The translations under genes and the position numbers were made by a program. 64,000 nucleotides of DNA from Planctomycetales bacterium (lineage in GTDB: Bacteria > 4484-113). The stretch covers positions 101,977 through 165,976 of the forward strand of contig JAUWGS010000005.1 in NCBI GenBank assembly GCA_030606285.1, in the 5' to 3' direction. The notes under the pieces were generated by a model that was not told where the DNA came from, ran no database searches, and saw only the letters and a list, made by a program, of their open reading frames with translations. Below, piece by piece: positions 8,101-17,446 of the stretch (its first letter is position 1; every line of letters starts with the position of its first letter).

Positions 8101-8775
8101 CTACCAGGGCAGATAAAGAGGCATCTCTTCCCGCTTGATGAAGCTAAACTTGAAATCGCCCACGGAGATGCTCACACCGCGCCGCACCTCGTAGCGCTCC
8201 GGCTCGAAGTACACTTCGCCGACGAAGCGGCAGTCAATGTTGAAGTACATGCCGTAGCCCTGGAAGGGGAAGAGCATTGTGTAGAGCCCCTCCTTCCGGT
8301 CGCAATATATTGCATAGGGATAAAGGGTTATCGAGGTTACTTGGTCTATGTACGTAACGTAATGTTGCATCCGGCGCGTGGAGTACACAAAGACGCGCGA
8401 CACCACCGCTGTGAGATCCAGGCCCTCTTCGGTGAAACGCCGCTTGCCCAGGCGCTTGCTCTGGCGGAACTCGATGTAGACTTCCTGGAAGTCGCGCTGG
8501 CCATCAACCCAGTCTCGCCACTCATAGTAGAAGTAGCGGTTGTTCACGATTGCCTTGGGTTTGCCCCGGCGTTCGAGCATTTCTTCAAGCGTGGTTGTCC
8601 CCGGAGTAATCCCGCGGAAGACTTTCACCAGGCTGGGCTCGTAGTAGTAGGGGAACGGGTAGTAAAACGCGCCGCCATGAGGCGCGGGTCTTATCCGGCT
8701 GTGCGATGGTGCAGCCGTCAACAATACGAACACCGTCGTCGCCAGCACTACCCAGAGACTGCGTGCACCCAGCAT
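8101..8775 (-). CDS. Secreted protein of unknown function, possible SmpA/BamE-like motif
   Basis: 224 residues beginning with a Sec signal peptide (hydrophobic VVLATTVFVLLTAAP, probable cleavage after SHS). A segment shortly after it (GITPGTTTLEEMLERRGKPK) resembles the GxTxxEVxxxxGxP turn of SmpA/OmlA-like domains that bind outer-membrane or cell-wall partners. The rest is Tyr/Phe/Arg-rich strands with no recognised motif. ATG 8775 lies about 2 nt from the predicted +1. The 3' end is 37 nt from the start of the next minus-strand gene, which has its own promoter. Function unknown; the BamE-like resemblance is weak. Confidence 0.7.
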   Translation of the reverse strand: MLGARSLWVVLATTVFVLLTAAPSHSRIRPAPHGGAFYYPFPYYYEPSLVKVFRGITPGTTTLEEMLERRGKPKAIVNNRYFYYEWRDWVDGQRDFQEVYIEFRQSKRLGKRRFTEEGLDLTAVVSRVFVYSTRRMQHYVTYIDQVTSITLYPYAIYCDRKEGLYTMLFPFQGYGMYFNIDCRFVGEVYFEPERYEVRRGVSISVGDFKFSFIKREEMPLYLPW

Positions 8776-8783
8776 CCACCTAC

Positions 8784-8789
8784 ATTATA
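8784..8789 (-). promoter_or_regulatory. -10 box TATAAT, near-leaderless
   Basis: Perfect TATAAT on the minus strand, 8 nt before ATG 8775. Confidence 0.55.
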
Positions 8790-8807
8790 CCGGCACATCC
8801 GGCCGCG

Positions 8808-8816
8808 TGCTAAACT
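8808..8816 (+). promoter_or_regulatory. Extended -10-like box TGCTAAACT, leaderless
   Basis: TGC plus TAAACT predicts +1 exactly at GTG 8823. It is divergent from the promoter at 8784-8789. Confidence 0.5.
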
Positions 8817-8822
8817 TGCACC

Positions 8823-9902
8823 GTGCACGTCGTGCTGGACGGTCAAGCGCTTGTGGGGGGGATACCCACCGGATTCGGCATTTACGCCAAACTCGTGGCA
8901 AGCGCGCTGGAGCTGATTGCAGGGCGTGAAGAGAGCTTTTCCCACAATATCGCCTATCCCCATCCCAGGGATAAGCCTCTAGCAAGCGTATGGCAGCGCG
9001 TGCTGTGGGAGCAATACATCCTCCGGTCAAAATGCCGCGAAACGCTTAGCCCTGCGCTGCTGCATTCCCCCTGTCTCGGCGCGCCGCTCTTCCCTCCCCT
9101 GCCGCTGGTATGTACCGTGCACGACCTCATCCTGCTCGACGAAGAAATCCCCGGAATATTCGCCCGGGAGTACTTCACACGGCTCGTTCCCGCAGGCTGG
9201 CGACAGGCGAAACTCGTGCTCACGGACACTGAGCATGTCCGCCAGAAGGTCATCGAACGACTGCGCATCCCGGCGCATCGGATCGTATCCCTGCCGCTCT
9301 ACAGCCGATACGAAAGCTCGCAGCCAAGATGGCAGCCGCCTGAAGGGCCGCCGCGCTTCCTGATGATTGGAACGGTTGAGCCGCGCAAGGGATTCACCAC
9401 CGCCATCGGCGCACTCGCGCAATTGCCCGAGCCTTTGAGAAGCGATGCCCGCCTGGTGATAGCGGGCAAACGCACGCCGCACACGGTCGAGCTTATTTCG
9501 CTGGCGCAGCGGCTGGGAGTTCAGCAGTCGGTGGAGTTCATCGATTACCAGCAGGAGCTTACGCAGCTCTACCTGGGCGCATCGGCACTGGTGTTTCCCA
9601 GCCTTGATGAGGGCTTTGGACTGCCGCCACTGGAGGCGATGAGCTTAGGTGTGCCGGTTCTCATTAGCAGCATTGAGGTGCTCCGCGAAACTTACGAGCA
9701 AGTAGATGAAGTCACCAATCCAGGGATGTTCCCCGCCGGCAGAGAGAGCGCCCTTGCCGGGCTTATGCGGCAAGTCCTGGAGGACAGCGGTTTTACTGCG
9801 AGCCTGACGAGCTTCGGCAGCCTGATTGCCGGACAACTAACACAGGAGAGATTCGCTGACGGCTTGCTCGCGGCATACCGCCGCGCGATAGAGAGGTCGT
9901 GA
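8823..9902 (+). CDS. Glycosyltransferase family 4-type (GT-B)
   Basis: 359 residues with a GT-B fold. A variable N-terminal acceptor domain is followed by a C-terminal nucleotide-sugar domain. Landmarks are FLMIGTVEPRKGF (start of the second Rossmann domain) and EGFGLPPLEAMSLGVPVLIS, whose Glu-x7-Glu pair contacts the donor sugar. Family members add sugars to lipopolysaccharide, exopolysaccharide or glycolipids at the cytoplasmic face of the membrane; the substrate here cannot be told. It starts at GTG 8823 with no room for a leader. The next gene begins 22 nt downstream, probably in the same transcript. Confidence 0.9.
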   Translation: MHVVLDGQALVGGIPTGFGIYAKLVASALELIAGREESFSHNIAYPHPRDKPLASVWQRVLWEQYILRSKCRETLSPALLHSPCLGAPLFPPLPLVCTVHDLILLDEEIPGIFAREYFTRLVPAGWRQAKLVLTDTEHVRQKVIERLRIPAHRIVSLPLYSRYESSQPRWQPPEGPPRFLMIGTVEPRKGFTTAIGALAQLPEPLRSDARLVIAGKRTPHTVELISLAQRLGVQQSVEFIDYQQELTQLYLGASALVFPSLDEGFGLPPLEAMSLGVPVLISSIEVLRETYEQVDEVTNPGMFPAGRESALAGLMRQVLEDSGFTASLTSFGSLIAGQLTQERFADGLLAAYRRAIERS

Positions 9903-9924
9903 TAGACTCATTACGAGGGGAACC

Positions 9925-11379
9925 ATGCCTGGAGATATCTTCTGGCGAAAGCGCAACCGCGCTGACCTGATCAACTGGCAGCTCGCAAAGCTACGCACTT
10001 TCCTGGCAAACCGCGTCCTCCCGTTCAACGATTTCTACCGCGAGCGCTTCAAGCAGGCAGGCGTGCAGCCCGATTCCTTCCAGGAACTCAAGGACCTTAT
10101 GCGCCTGCCGCTAATGAGCAAGGCCGACATCGTGCCGGATGCTGAGAATCCCAACCGCTACCGGCAAATCATCCTGCAACCCACGGAACAGCAGCTCAAA
10201 GAATCGCTCACCCTCGGTGACAAGGCCGTAATGCTGTGGCGCAAGCTGGGGCGCGGCCAGAGCTTCCGCGACCAGCTCTACGACGACTTCCTGCCGGTTC
10301 ACCTGACATTCACCACCGGCCGCAGTGCGCTGGCAACGCCGGTGCTCTACACGAAAAGAGACGTGGACATTCTGAAACTGGCGGCGAAGCGTATCTTCGC
10401 CCTGAGCGGTATCACGCGCGGCGAGGACACTGGCGTCAGTGTATTCCCCTTCGCGCCGCATCTGGCGTTCTGGCAGGTGGCGTTCGCCGGATTCGAAGTC
10501 GGCCTACTGGTCGTTAACACCGGCGGGGGGTGTGCAATGGGAAGCCAGGGCATCCTGCGCCTTCTCGGCAGGTTGCAGCCAACTCTGCTCGTCGGCACTC
10601 CCGGCTACGTCTATCACCTGGTGCAGCTCGCCAGGGAGCAGGGGCGGAGCTTCCCCCAGCTGCGCACGATTGTGCTCGGCGCCGAGCGGGTCAACGAAGC
10701 CTACCGCGCCAAGCTCAAGGAGCACCTTGCGGACATAGACGCTCCCGAGGTGAAAGTTCTCGCAACCTACGGCCTTACCGAAGCGAAGAAAGCCTGGATT
10801 CAGTGCGAGGAGGGCGGGCGCTACATTACGTACCCCGACGTAGAGTTCTTCGAAGTCGTTGACCCCGACACCGGTGAACAGGTCCCCGAAGGCGAGCCGG
10901 GCGAAATTGTGCTTACTATGCTCGATGGCAGCGGCTCGGTATTCATCCGCTACCGCACCGGCGACCTGGTGACCGAGGGCATCGTGTATGAGCACTGCGA
11001 CACCATCGGACGCGTCGCGCCGATGGTGGGCGCGGACATCCGGCGCGCCAGCGAAATCCGCAAGGTCAAAGACACGCTACTCGACCTAAACGAGCTTCAC
11101 CTGATGCTCCAGGGAATCCCGGAAATCCTCGAATGGCAGGTGGAGCTGCGCAAGCGGGACGACGACCCGTTCGGCCTGGACGAAATGTGGCTCAAGCTCG
11201 CGCTCAAGGAAGGCGTTGACCCCGAGTTCATGGAGCGGCAGATAAACGACGAGATGCACAACCGCTACGAGATGCACTTCGACCGCTTCTTGTTCTACAG
11301 CCGCGAAGACATCGCCAAGCTGCTCAAGCTCGACGACGCCCCCAAAGAACTCCGCATCGTGGACAACCGCCCGCGGTAG
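9925..11379 (+). CDS. Adenylate-forming enzyme, phenylacetate-CoA ligase-like (PaaK/CapK type)
   Basis: 484 residues of the ANL superfamily, PaaK/CapK branch. Visible motifs are ATYGLTEAKKAW (the YGxTE adenylation motif), YRTGDLV (the ribose-binding Asp) and a PaaK-like C-terminal domain (IGRVAPMVGADIRRASEIR). The phosphate-binding loop is atypical: TFTTGRSALATPVLYT replaces the usual SSGTTGKP. Members activate aryl or acyl acids, and CapK-type relatives act in surface polysaccharide synthesis, which would suit the glycosyltransferase directly upstream. ATG 9925 has a GAGGGG Shine-Dalgarno. Substrate unknown; whether the altered loop keeps full activity is open. Confidence 0.82.
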   Translation: MPGDIFWRKRNRADLINWQLAKLRTFLANRVLPFNDFYRERFKQAGVQPDSFQELKDLMRLPLMSKADIVPDAENPNRYRQIILQPTEQQLKESLTLGDKAVMLWRKLGRGQSFRDQLYDDFLPVHLTFTTGRSALATPVLYTKRDVDILKLAAKRIFALSGITRGEDTGVSVFPFAPHLAFWQVAFAGFEVGLLVVNTGGGCAMGSQGILRLLGRLQPTLLVGTPGYVYHLVQLAREQGRSFPQLRTIVLGAERVNEAYRAKLKEHLADIDAPEVKVLATYGLTEAKKAWIQCEEGGRYITYPDVEFFEVVDPDTGEQVPEGEPGEIVLTMLDGSGSVFIRYRTGDLVTEGIVYEHCDTIGRVAPMVGADIRRASEIRKVKDTLLDLNELHLMLQGIPEILEWQVELRKRDDDPFGLDEMWLKLALKEGVDPEFMERQINDEMHNRYEMHFDRFLFYSREDIAKLLKLDDAPKELRIVDNRPR

Positions 11380-11469
11380 CCGTTCCTCGAGCGTGTACTT
11401 AGCCCGAATAAGCGCAGAGACAGCCGGCTGATGTTCCCCCACCCCCTTACCGCACGGCGGCGCTTGGTT

Positions 11470-11475
11470 TATAAT
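11470..11475 (+). promoter_or_regulatory. -10 box TATAAT for smc
   Basis: Lies inside the in-frame extension that begins at ATG 11431, which argues that the smc start is the downstream GTG at 11515. Confidence 0.6.
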
Positions 11476-11514
11476 CGTGTACCGACACTCACGGGCGCAT
11501 CGCCGGCTGAATAC

Positions 11515-14500
11515 GTGCTGAGACTAACGAAAATCGAGCTTACCGGGTTCAAGAGCTTCGCGCTGCCGACGGCCATCGAAACCGACAACGACATCCTCGG
11601 CCTGGTCGGCCCCAACGGCGCGGGTAAGAGCAACATTCTCGACGCCGTCCACTTCGCGTTCGGCGAGCAAAAACCCACGATGCTGCGCGTGGGACGTGTT
11701 TCCGATATCATCTTCGGCGGCGCCAAGTCCCATACCAGGCAGAACCTGGCGCGCGTGCAGCTCACCTTCGAGTACTTCGAGAAGGACGACGAAGAGCCGC
11801 AACTGGCGGAAGAGCTCCAGTTGATAACGCTGCCCGAGGAAGACGAGACGGTCGATTACGCTTCGCGCCCATACGGAAGCGAGGTCGGCGAGTTCGAGCC
11901 CGAACCGGAAACCGGGCCGGCGCTGGACGACGAGATTGGCGTCGCGGGCCTGGACAAGCTGCAGCCCGGCGACGTCATCACACTTACGCGCAAGGCCTAT
12001 CGCGACGGGCTTTCCGAATACTCGCTGAACGGCAAATCCGTGCGCTTGAGCACCGTGGACAGGTTCTTCGCGCGCTTCCAGCTAGGACGCTACTCCGCTT
12101 TTTCCATCAACCAGGGCGAGGTGGAGAAGAAGCTGCTTTCCAGCCCGCGCGATATCCGCGAATGGTTGGGCGAGGCCAGCGGCGTGGCGCTGCTCCTGCG
12201 CGCGAAAGAAACGGTAGCCCGCAGGTTGCAGCGCAGTCAGCGCAATCTCACACGCATTAGCGACATTCTGCTGACGCTGCGCGACGACGTCAAGGCTCTA
12301 GGCGAACAGGCGGAAGACACTGAGCGCCACAACTACCTGGAGCAGCAGCGTCGGTGGCTGGCTGGCTACTTGGCGCGAGGACGCCTGCTCTCGGCTGCCG
12401 CGAAGGCGGAGAAAATCCGAGGCGAGCGCAGCAGCCATGCGCAGCGCCTGACAAAACTCGAAACCGATATCGCCGCGCGCCAAGCGGAGCTGGAGCAGGC
12501 CGAGCGAGAAGCCGCTGAACTGCTCGAACACGAACGGCAGATGATGGACGAGCTCAATGCGCAGCGCGACGCCCTCTCCCGCCAGCGCATCTCCGAAAGC
12601 GTTTTGCAGGAAAAACAGCGCAGCCTTACCTCCCGGCGCGATGAAGACGCCGGGCGGCTGGGTAGTGTTGAGCAGCGCACCGGTGAGCTTGCCGGGCGCT
12701 TTGAAAATTTACAGGGACGCGTGACCCGCAGTGCTGGCGCGCTGAAAAAAACCGGCGAAACGCTGCGCAACGCCGAAGAGCTTTTACTGCGGGAGGAAAA
12801 TTCCGTCGTCTGGCTGAAAGACGAACTGGCTTCCGCCGACAAGAAGCGCGTGGAGCTTGAGCAGGAGCTCGCCGTAACACGCGAGAAACTCGCGCACGCG
12901 CACCACGAGCGGACTCAAACAGACAGGAGGCTCGCCGGGGTGGAGAAGGAGCGCGAAGCCCGGGCCTCAGAACTCGCCCGCCTGAAGAGCGACAGCGACC
13001 AGCTCTCGCTCGATTTCGAGAAAAAGGAAGAGCGGCTGGCAACCGAAGAGCGGCGTCTGGCCGAGGCCCGCAAGCGCTACGAGGAAATCTCGAACGACCT
13101 GCGCGCAGCTGAAAAACAACTCGCCGCAGTCAACGAGCGGTCAGGCTATATGGCCGCGATGAAGAACACATACGAGGAACTCAAATCGGAGTTCTACACC
13201 CGCGACGCCGCTGCGTCACCGTCACTCACCCTGACGCCGCTGCTCGACCTCGTCAGCTTCGACGAGGAATGGGCGGACGCCGTCGAGCTTGCGCTGGGCG
13301 ATGTGGCAAGGGCGCTCGTGCTGGCGGACGACGGCGGCGAGTCCATCATTGACGAACGCACGCTCCACGGCATCTTCATCGCGCCCGCAACTGCGGTAAG
13401 CTCCAGTGCGGATGCGCCCTGGGTGAGTCTCTGGAACCAGTTACACGGTGGCGCTGGCGTAATCGCGGCGCTTAGATCGTCGCTGGGCGAGATTGCCGTC
13501 GTGGAACGGTCTGACGAAGCCAGCGCGCTGCTCGCTAAACACCCCACGCTCGCCGGCTGCATCATCCGGCCAGCCCTGACGCTGGTCACGCGCGGCGTCA
13601 TCCGTAAGCCCGGAGCGCCCGAAACCTCGCTGCTCTTTCGCCGGCACGCCGAAATGCCCCGAGTGGATGAGGAAGTAATCGAACTCGCCGCCAAGCGCGC
13701 GCAGCTCGAAAAGCGGGTGCAGGAGCTCGAAGCCGAGCGCGACCGCTGGGCCAGCGAGTCGGTGCACTGGGACAAGGCGGTGCGCAACCTGCAGATGATG
13801 TCCCTCGACTTGCGGGGCAAGCTGTCCGAAGCCATCTCGCGCGAAGAAGGCATCATGACGGAGCGCGAGAGAATCGCCGAGGAGCATCGCGGCCTTGCCG
13901 CCAGGCGCGACGAGCTTGCCGCGCAGGAACGCGAACTGGATACCCGCGCGAATGAACTCACGGCTAAGCTGAAGAAAATCTCCGCCGAGGCAACGCGCTC
14001 TTCGGAAAGCCTGCAGTCCACCGAGCAGGCGCTGGATGAGCGCCGCAAGGAAATACGCGAACTCGAAAAGGCACGGATGAAGCTGGCTACGGAGCATGAA
14101 GTGGCAGAAACCCAGTTCGCGAGTCTCACCCGCGAGCGGGAGAATCTCGAAGCCGAGCACGACCGCCTGTCCGCCGATCTCGACTCCGCCGCTGCCCAGC
14201 TAAAGGCCGTCTCGGACGAGCAAAAGGAGCTGGCCACGGAGCTGAAAAAGGCGGAAAAGCGCATTGGCCGCTTGGAGAAGGATGCGGAGAAGAGAGCCGC
14301 CGAGCAAAGCAGCCTTACCGAGCGGCGCGAGCGCATCACCACCGAAATCCAGTCGCTTACCGAGAACCGGCTGCGGCTTGAAACATCTTCTGGCGATTAC
14401 CAGGAGCGGCTGTGGGAAGTCGAGAGCGAAGTATCCGAGATTATCCGGGAGATTCACGGAAACCTCGGCATCTCCATAATCACCATGATGCACGAGCTGG

Positions 14501-15309
14501 CGCAGGACGCCGTCCGTCCCGCCGTGCAGCCCGCCGACTTCTTCCCCCGGTTCGCAGCGGCTGAATCGCCCGCCGTCACAGAAGACGTGGCACAGGAAAG
14601 CGCACCCTTGCTCGACTACCACAAGCTGACCGAAAAGCAGATCCGCGAGGAACTCGGCAGGATCGAGCGCGCGCTGGCTAACCTGGGCGAAGTCAATCCG
14701 CTCGCGCCACGCGACTTCTGCGAGCGGCACGAGCGCCTCCAGTTCCTGACGCAGCAGGAACAGGACCTGAAGCTGGCGATTGAGGATATGAAAGAAATGC
14801 TCGAGAAGCTTGACCGCCAGACGCGCGACCGTTTCGCCAGGAGCCTGAAGCTCATCGAGGGCAAGTTCAACGAGCTCTTCATGCGGCTCTTCGGCGGCGG
14901 GTTCGCGCGCTTCAAACTTACCGAGCCCGGCGACCTTATCGAGTCCGGCGTGGAAATAGAAGTCCAGCTTCCCAACGCGCGGCGCCAGAACATCAAGGCC
15001 CTGTCCGGCGGCGAGCGCAGCCTGCTCTTCATCGCCCTCTTCATCGCTGTACACATGGTGCGGCCGGGAAGCTTCTGTGTGCTCGACGAAGTTGACGCTT
15101 CATTAGACGACGTAAACATCGTGCGGCTGTGCCAGTTGCTGGAAGACCTTTCGCAGCGTGAGCAGTTCCTGGTCATCACGCACAACAAGCGCACGATGAA
15201 GGTGATGCAGCGGCTCATCGGCGTCGTGACGCAGCCGCGCGGCATCTCGCGCGTGATTGAAGTATCGCTGAAGCAGGCCGAACGTTACGCGGACAAGGGT
15301 GCGGCGTGA
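11515..15309 (+). CDS. smc: Chromosome segregation ATPase SMC
   Basis: 1264 residues from GTG 11515, which gives the canonical N-terminus VLRLTKIELTGFKSF. The P-loop is GPNGAGKSN at 32-40. Two long Lys/Glu/Arg/Ala coiled coils flank a hinge at roughly 560-700. The C-terminal head has LSGGERS (~1163) and Walker B LDEVDASLDD (~1188). SMC condenses and segregates DNA with ScpA/ScpB, which are not in the window. An acidic insertion of roughly 60 residues at ~90-150, rich in Glu/Asp/Pro, interrupts the N-terminal head after QLTFEYFE. The stop overlaps the ftsY start (TGATG), implying translational coupling. Confidence 0.96.
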   Translation: MLRLTKIELTGFKSFALPTAIETDNDILGLVGPNGAGKSNILDAVHFAFGEQKPTMLRVGRVSDIIFGGAKSHTRQNLARVQLTFEYFEKDDEEPQLAEELQLITLPEEDETVDYASRPYGSEVGEFEPEPETGPALDDEIGVAGLDKLQPGDVITLTRKAYRDGLSEYSLNGKSVRLSTVDRFFARFQLGRYSAFSINQGEVEKKLLSSPRDIREWLGEASGVALLLRAKETVARRLQRSQRNLTRISDILLTLRDDVKALGEQAEDTERHNYLEQQRRWLAGYLARGRLLSAAAKAEKIRGERSSHAQRLTKLETDIAARQAELEQAEREAAELLEHERQMMDELNAQRDALSRQRISESVLQEKQRSLTSRRDEDAGRLGSVEQRTGELAGRFENLQGRVTRSAGALKKTGETLRNAEELLLREENSVVWLKDELASADKKRVELEQELAVTREKLAHAHHERTQTDRRLAGVEKEREARASELARLKSDSDQLSLDFEKKEERLATEERRLAEARKRYEEISNDLRAAEKQLAAVNERSGYMAAMKNTYEELKSEFYTRDAAASPSLTLTPLLDLVSFDEEWADAVELALGDVARALVLADDGGESIIDERTLHGIFIAPATAVSSSADAPWVSLWNQLHGGAGVIAALRSSLGEIAVVERSDEASALLAKHPTLAGCIIRPALTLVTRGVIRKPGAPETSLLFRRHAEMPRVDEEVIELAAKRAQLEKRVQELEAERDRWASESVHWDKAVRNLQMMSLDLRGKLSEAISREEGIMTERERIAEEHRGLAARRDELAAQERELDTRANELTAKLKKISAEATRSSESLQSTEQALDERRKEIRELEKARMKLATEHEVAETQFASLTRERENLEAEHDRLSADLDSAAAQLKAVSDEQKELATELKKAEKRIGRLEKDAEKRAAEQSSLTERRERITTEIQSLTENRLRLETSSGDYQERLWEVESEVSEIIREIHGNLGISIITMMHELAQDAVRPAVQPADFFPRFAAAESPAVTEDVAQESAPLLDYHKLTEKQIREELGRIERALANLGEVNPLAPRDFCERHERLQFLTQQEQDLKLAIEDMKEMLEKLDRQTRDRFARSLKLIEGKFNELFMRLFGGGFARFKLTEPGDLIESGVEIEVQLPNARRQNIKALSGGERSLLFIALFIAVHMVRPGSFCVLDEVDASLDDVNIVRLCQLLEDLSQREQFLVITHNKRTMKVMQRLIGVVTQPRGISRVIEVSLKQAERYADKGAA

Positions 15310-16307
15310 TGCGGCTATTCGGCAGGCGCGACAGGAGGAAGCAAGACGCGAGTCCAGCAGAGCGCGCCGAAAGGCTCTCCCGCTGGCGCAAAGGCCTGAA
15401 CCGCACTAAAGCGAGCTTCTCCGGCTTCCTGCAATTTGTTGCGACGGGCGAGGCGGAACTGGGCGAGGAGTACTACTCGGAGCTCCACGACGCGCTGATT
15501 CTGGCCGATATCGGCGCAGCGCTCGCGGAGAAAACGGTCTCGTGGTTACGAACCACATCAAGCGAACAGGGAGTAAGCAGTTCGGAAGTTGCGCGACAAC
15601 TGCTTAAGCAACGGCTCACCGAAATGCTGGCAACCGAAGAGCCCAAACCGCTCTTCGCGGACGAACGGCTCAACGTGATCCTCTTCGCCGGCGTCAACGG
15701 CACCGGAAAAACTACGATGCTCGCCAAGATTGCCCGGCTCCTGCTAGACGAGAACTTAAGCGTGGTCGCGGCGGCGGCGGACACGTTCCGCGCGGCGGCG
15801 GTGGAGCAGCTCTCCATCTGGGGGCAGCGCGTGGGCTTCCCCGTCATCACCGGCGCGCAGGGCGCAGATCCCGCAAGCGTGGTCTACAACACGGTCGAGC
15901 ACGCGCTGGCGCAGGGAAAACACGCGGTGCTTATTGACACCGCCGGCCGGATGCAGACGAAAACGGCGCTGATGGATGAGCTTTCAAAGATCGGCCGCGC
16001 CGCCCGCAAAGTCGTCGAGAAGCGCGGCGAGGATCCGGACGAAAAGCTGCACGAGGTGAACCTGCTCGTGCTCGACGCCACGACGGGCCAGAACGCAATC
16101 TCGCAGGCGAAGCTGTTTTCCGAAGCCATCGCCCTTCACGGCCTGGTGCTCAACAAGATTGACGGAACCGCCAAGGGCGGCGTCATCTTCCCGGTCGTGG
16201 CGACGGCGCAGGTGCCGGTAATGTTCCTGGGCGTGGGCGAAGACGTAGATGACATCGTGGAGTTCGACGCCGCTGAGTTCGCAAGCGCGCTGCTGGACAA
16301 CGACTAA
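15309..16307 (+). CDS. ftsY: Signal recognition particle receptor FtsY
   Basis: 332 residues, SRP-GTPase with N and G domains. It docks the SRP-ribosome complex at the inner membrane. Motifs are G1 GVNGTGKT at 128-135, DTAGRMQT (G3) and NKIDGTAKGG (G4 and closing loop). The acidic A domain of the E. coli protein is absent, as in many bacteria. Its role is replaced by a short basic N-terminus (MRLFGRRDRRKQ) that could contact lipid. ATG 15309 overlaps the smc stop by 1 nt; a GTG at 15306 is also possible. The smc-ftsY pairing is a common bacterial arrangement. Confidence 0.96.
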   Translation: MRLFGRRDRRKQDASPAERAERLSRWRKGLNRTKASFSGFLQFVATGEAELGEEYYSELHDALILADIGAALAEKTVSWLRTTSSEQGVSSSEVARQLLKQRLTEMLATEEPKPLFADERLNVILFAGVNGTGKTTMLAKIARLLLDENLSVVAAAADTFRAAAVEQLSIWGQRVGFPVITGAQGADPASVVYNTVEHALAQGKHAVLIDTAGRMQTKTALMDELSKIGRAARKVVEKRGEDPDEKLHEVNLLVLDATTGQNAISQAKLFSEAIALHGLVLNKIDGTAKGGVIFPVVATAQVPVMFLGVGEDVDDIVEFDAAEFASALLDND

Positions 16308-16334
16308 TGCTTGCCCACCTACTTCTCCCTGTTC

Positions 16335-16430
16335 TAGAGTCGCGGCTTTCCAGTCGCGATTTGAACCTGGAGTGGTGACCTCCAGGTCGCCACACCGCTG
16401 CAAATCGCGCGACCTGGAGGTCGCGCGTCC
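16335..16430. repeat. Palindromic spacer: TAGAGTCGCG module and CCTGGAGGTCGC module
   Basis: TAGAGTCGCGGCTTTCCAG followed by TCGCGATT recurs near 37027. It is joined here to CCTGGAGGTCGC inverted modules. It lies just after ftsY and may also work as a transcription-stop structure. Confidence 0.7.
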
Positions 16431-16551
16431 GGTATGCAAGTAGCCGGTGGCGCAGGCGCTTGCCCGCCACGTATAATACTGAGTACGCCGGGCGCGCCGT
16501 CGCCGTAGCGCTATGGCGCGTCGGCGACTCACCAGTCCGGCTCTTCATCTT

Positions 16552-16627
16552 CTGTAGGGCGGGGACCTGTGCCCCGCCGTCTGTGATTTCTTTAAATCAA
16601 CGGCGGCCATAAATGGCCGCCCTACAG
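16552..16627. repeat. CTGTAGGGCGG...CCGCCCTACAG palindromic element
   Basis: A 76-bp unit with 11-bp perfect terminal inverted repeats (CTGTAGGGCGG / CCGCCCTACAG) and inner hairpins GGGGACCTGTGCCCC and GCGGCCATAAATGGCCGC. This is the most complete copy of the family in the window. The rest of the 390-bp spacer (16308-16699) holds the module above, a short GC-rich palindrome near 16500 and the promoter below; I see no gene in it. Confidence 0.85.
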
Positions 16628-16673
16628 TGCCGCTCCGAATCGCCACACCTTTGCCACATCCCGAATATCCAGC

Positions 16674-16679
16674 TATAAT
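16674..16679 (+). promoter_or_regulatory. -10 box TATAAT
   Basis: Predicted +1 at about 16686, leaving a 14-nt leader that contains a GGAGG Shine-Dalgarno before ATG 16700. Confidence 0.55.
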
Positions 16680-16699
16680 CAGCATCAGCGGAGGTTGTT

Positions 16700-17359
16700 A
16701 TGATTGAGCGCATTACTATGCTTGCGTGCTGCGCAGTGATTGTGCTGCTGACGTGCTGCGGGATTTCGCCCGAAGAGCGGCTGAAACTCGTCGCCAACGG
16801 AGAGCTCATTCCTTACGTGTATTACGACGTGGACGACGTCACCAAGGAACGCCTGGAAACGGTGAGTGTTGAGCTTACTTACGACCCGGCGACCGACGAG
16901 CTTTCCGGCCCGTTCTGGTGCCTTGACCTGTCCGCGCCGCACGAAGAAGACATCGTTGCAGCGCTGGAGGGCCGGGGCGGCGCAGACGAAATCGAGCTCC
17001 ACTTCGGCGCTAACAAATACTGGGACGAGGACCAGCACGGGTTCTACTTCACCCGCGTCGAAGACACGAGCGTGCGCGACGAGCGCGGCAAAAAGCTGAT
17101 CAGCCTGCAACTGCGCCCGCTGGTGCACATCCCTATGGACGAGCTTCGCGGCCGCCTGCACGAGCTGGTAGCCCCGGTAGATGATAGTGTTGCGGCCGCG
17201 TCGTGCTGCGAGACCGGCAGGCTTGGGCCAAGCGACATCTACTCGCCGCTGTGGCTCATACGCAATCCCTCCCGCAAACGCGCGCACCTCGCTCTCATTG
17301 ACGAAGGCGAATCCGTGAGCAGGTTCCTTATCGCCCTCGGCGCGAAGGAAGAGAAGTAG
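16700..17359 (+). CDS. Putative lipoprotein of unknown function
   Basis: 219 residues. The N-terminus is a lipoprotein signal with lipobox LTCC (hydrophobic VIVLLTCCG), so the mature protein should be membrane anchored and extracytoplasmic. The remainder is acidic with mixed strands and helices (YVYYDVDDV, HFGANKYWDEDQHGFYF) and no family I recognise. The last ~35 codons (LWLIRNPSRKRAHLALIDEG onward) recur as a detached fragment at 19629-19752, so a paralogue once existed nearby. It has its own promoter and a strong GGAGG and stands alone. Confidence 0.75.
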   Translation: MIERITMLACCAVIVLLTCCGISPEERLKLVANGELIPYVYYDVDDVTKERLETVSVELTYDPATDELSGPFWCLDLSAPHEEDIVAALEGRGGADEIELHFGANKYWDEDQHGFYFTRVEDTSVRDERGKKLISLQLRPLVHIPMDELRGRLHELVAPVDDSVAAASCCETGRLGPSDIYSPLWLIRNPSRKRAHLALIDEGESVSRFLIALGAKEEK

Positions 17360-17446
17360 TCGCGCTAGCAAACGATTACAGAGATACAAAGCGGGTTTTA
17401 GGTTGATATTGAGCCGAGCACACAGGGCTTAGCTTATTGTGAGACA

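Noticed and set aside
12300..14400. Long minus-strand open frames within smc (up to 382 codons, Ser/Arg-rich)
   Set aside because: Typical antisense artefacts of a coiled-coil gene rich in GAG/GCG codons; low-complexity translation and no family motif.
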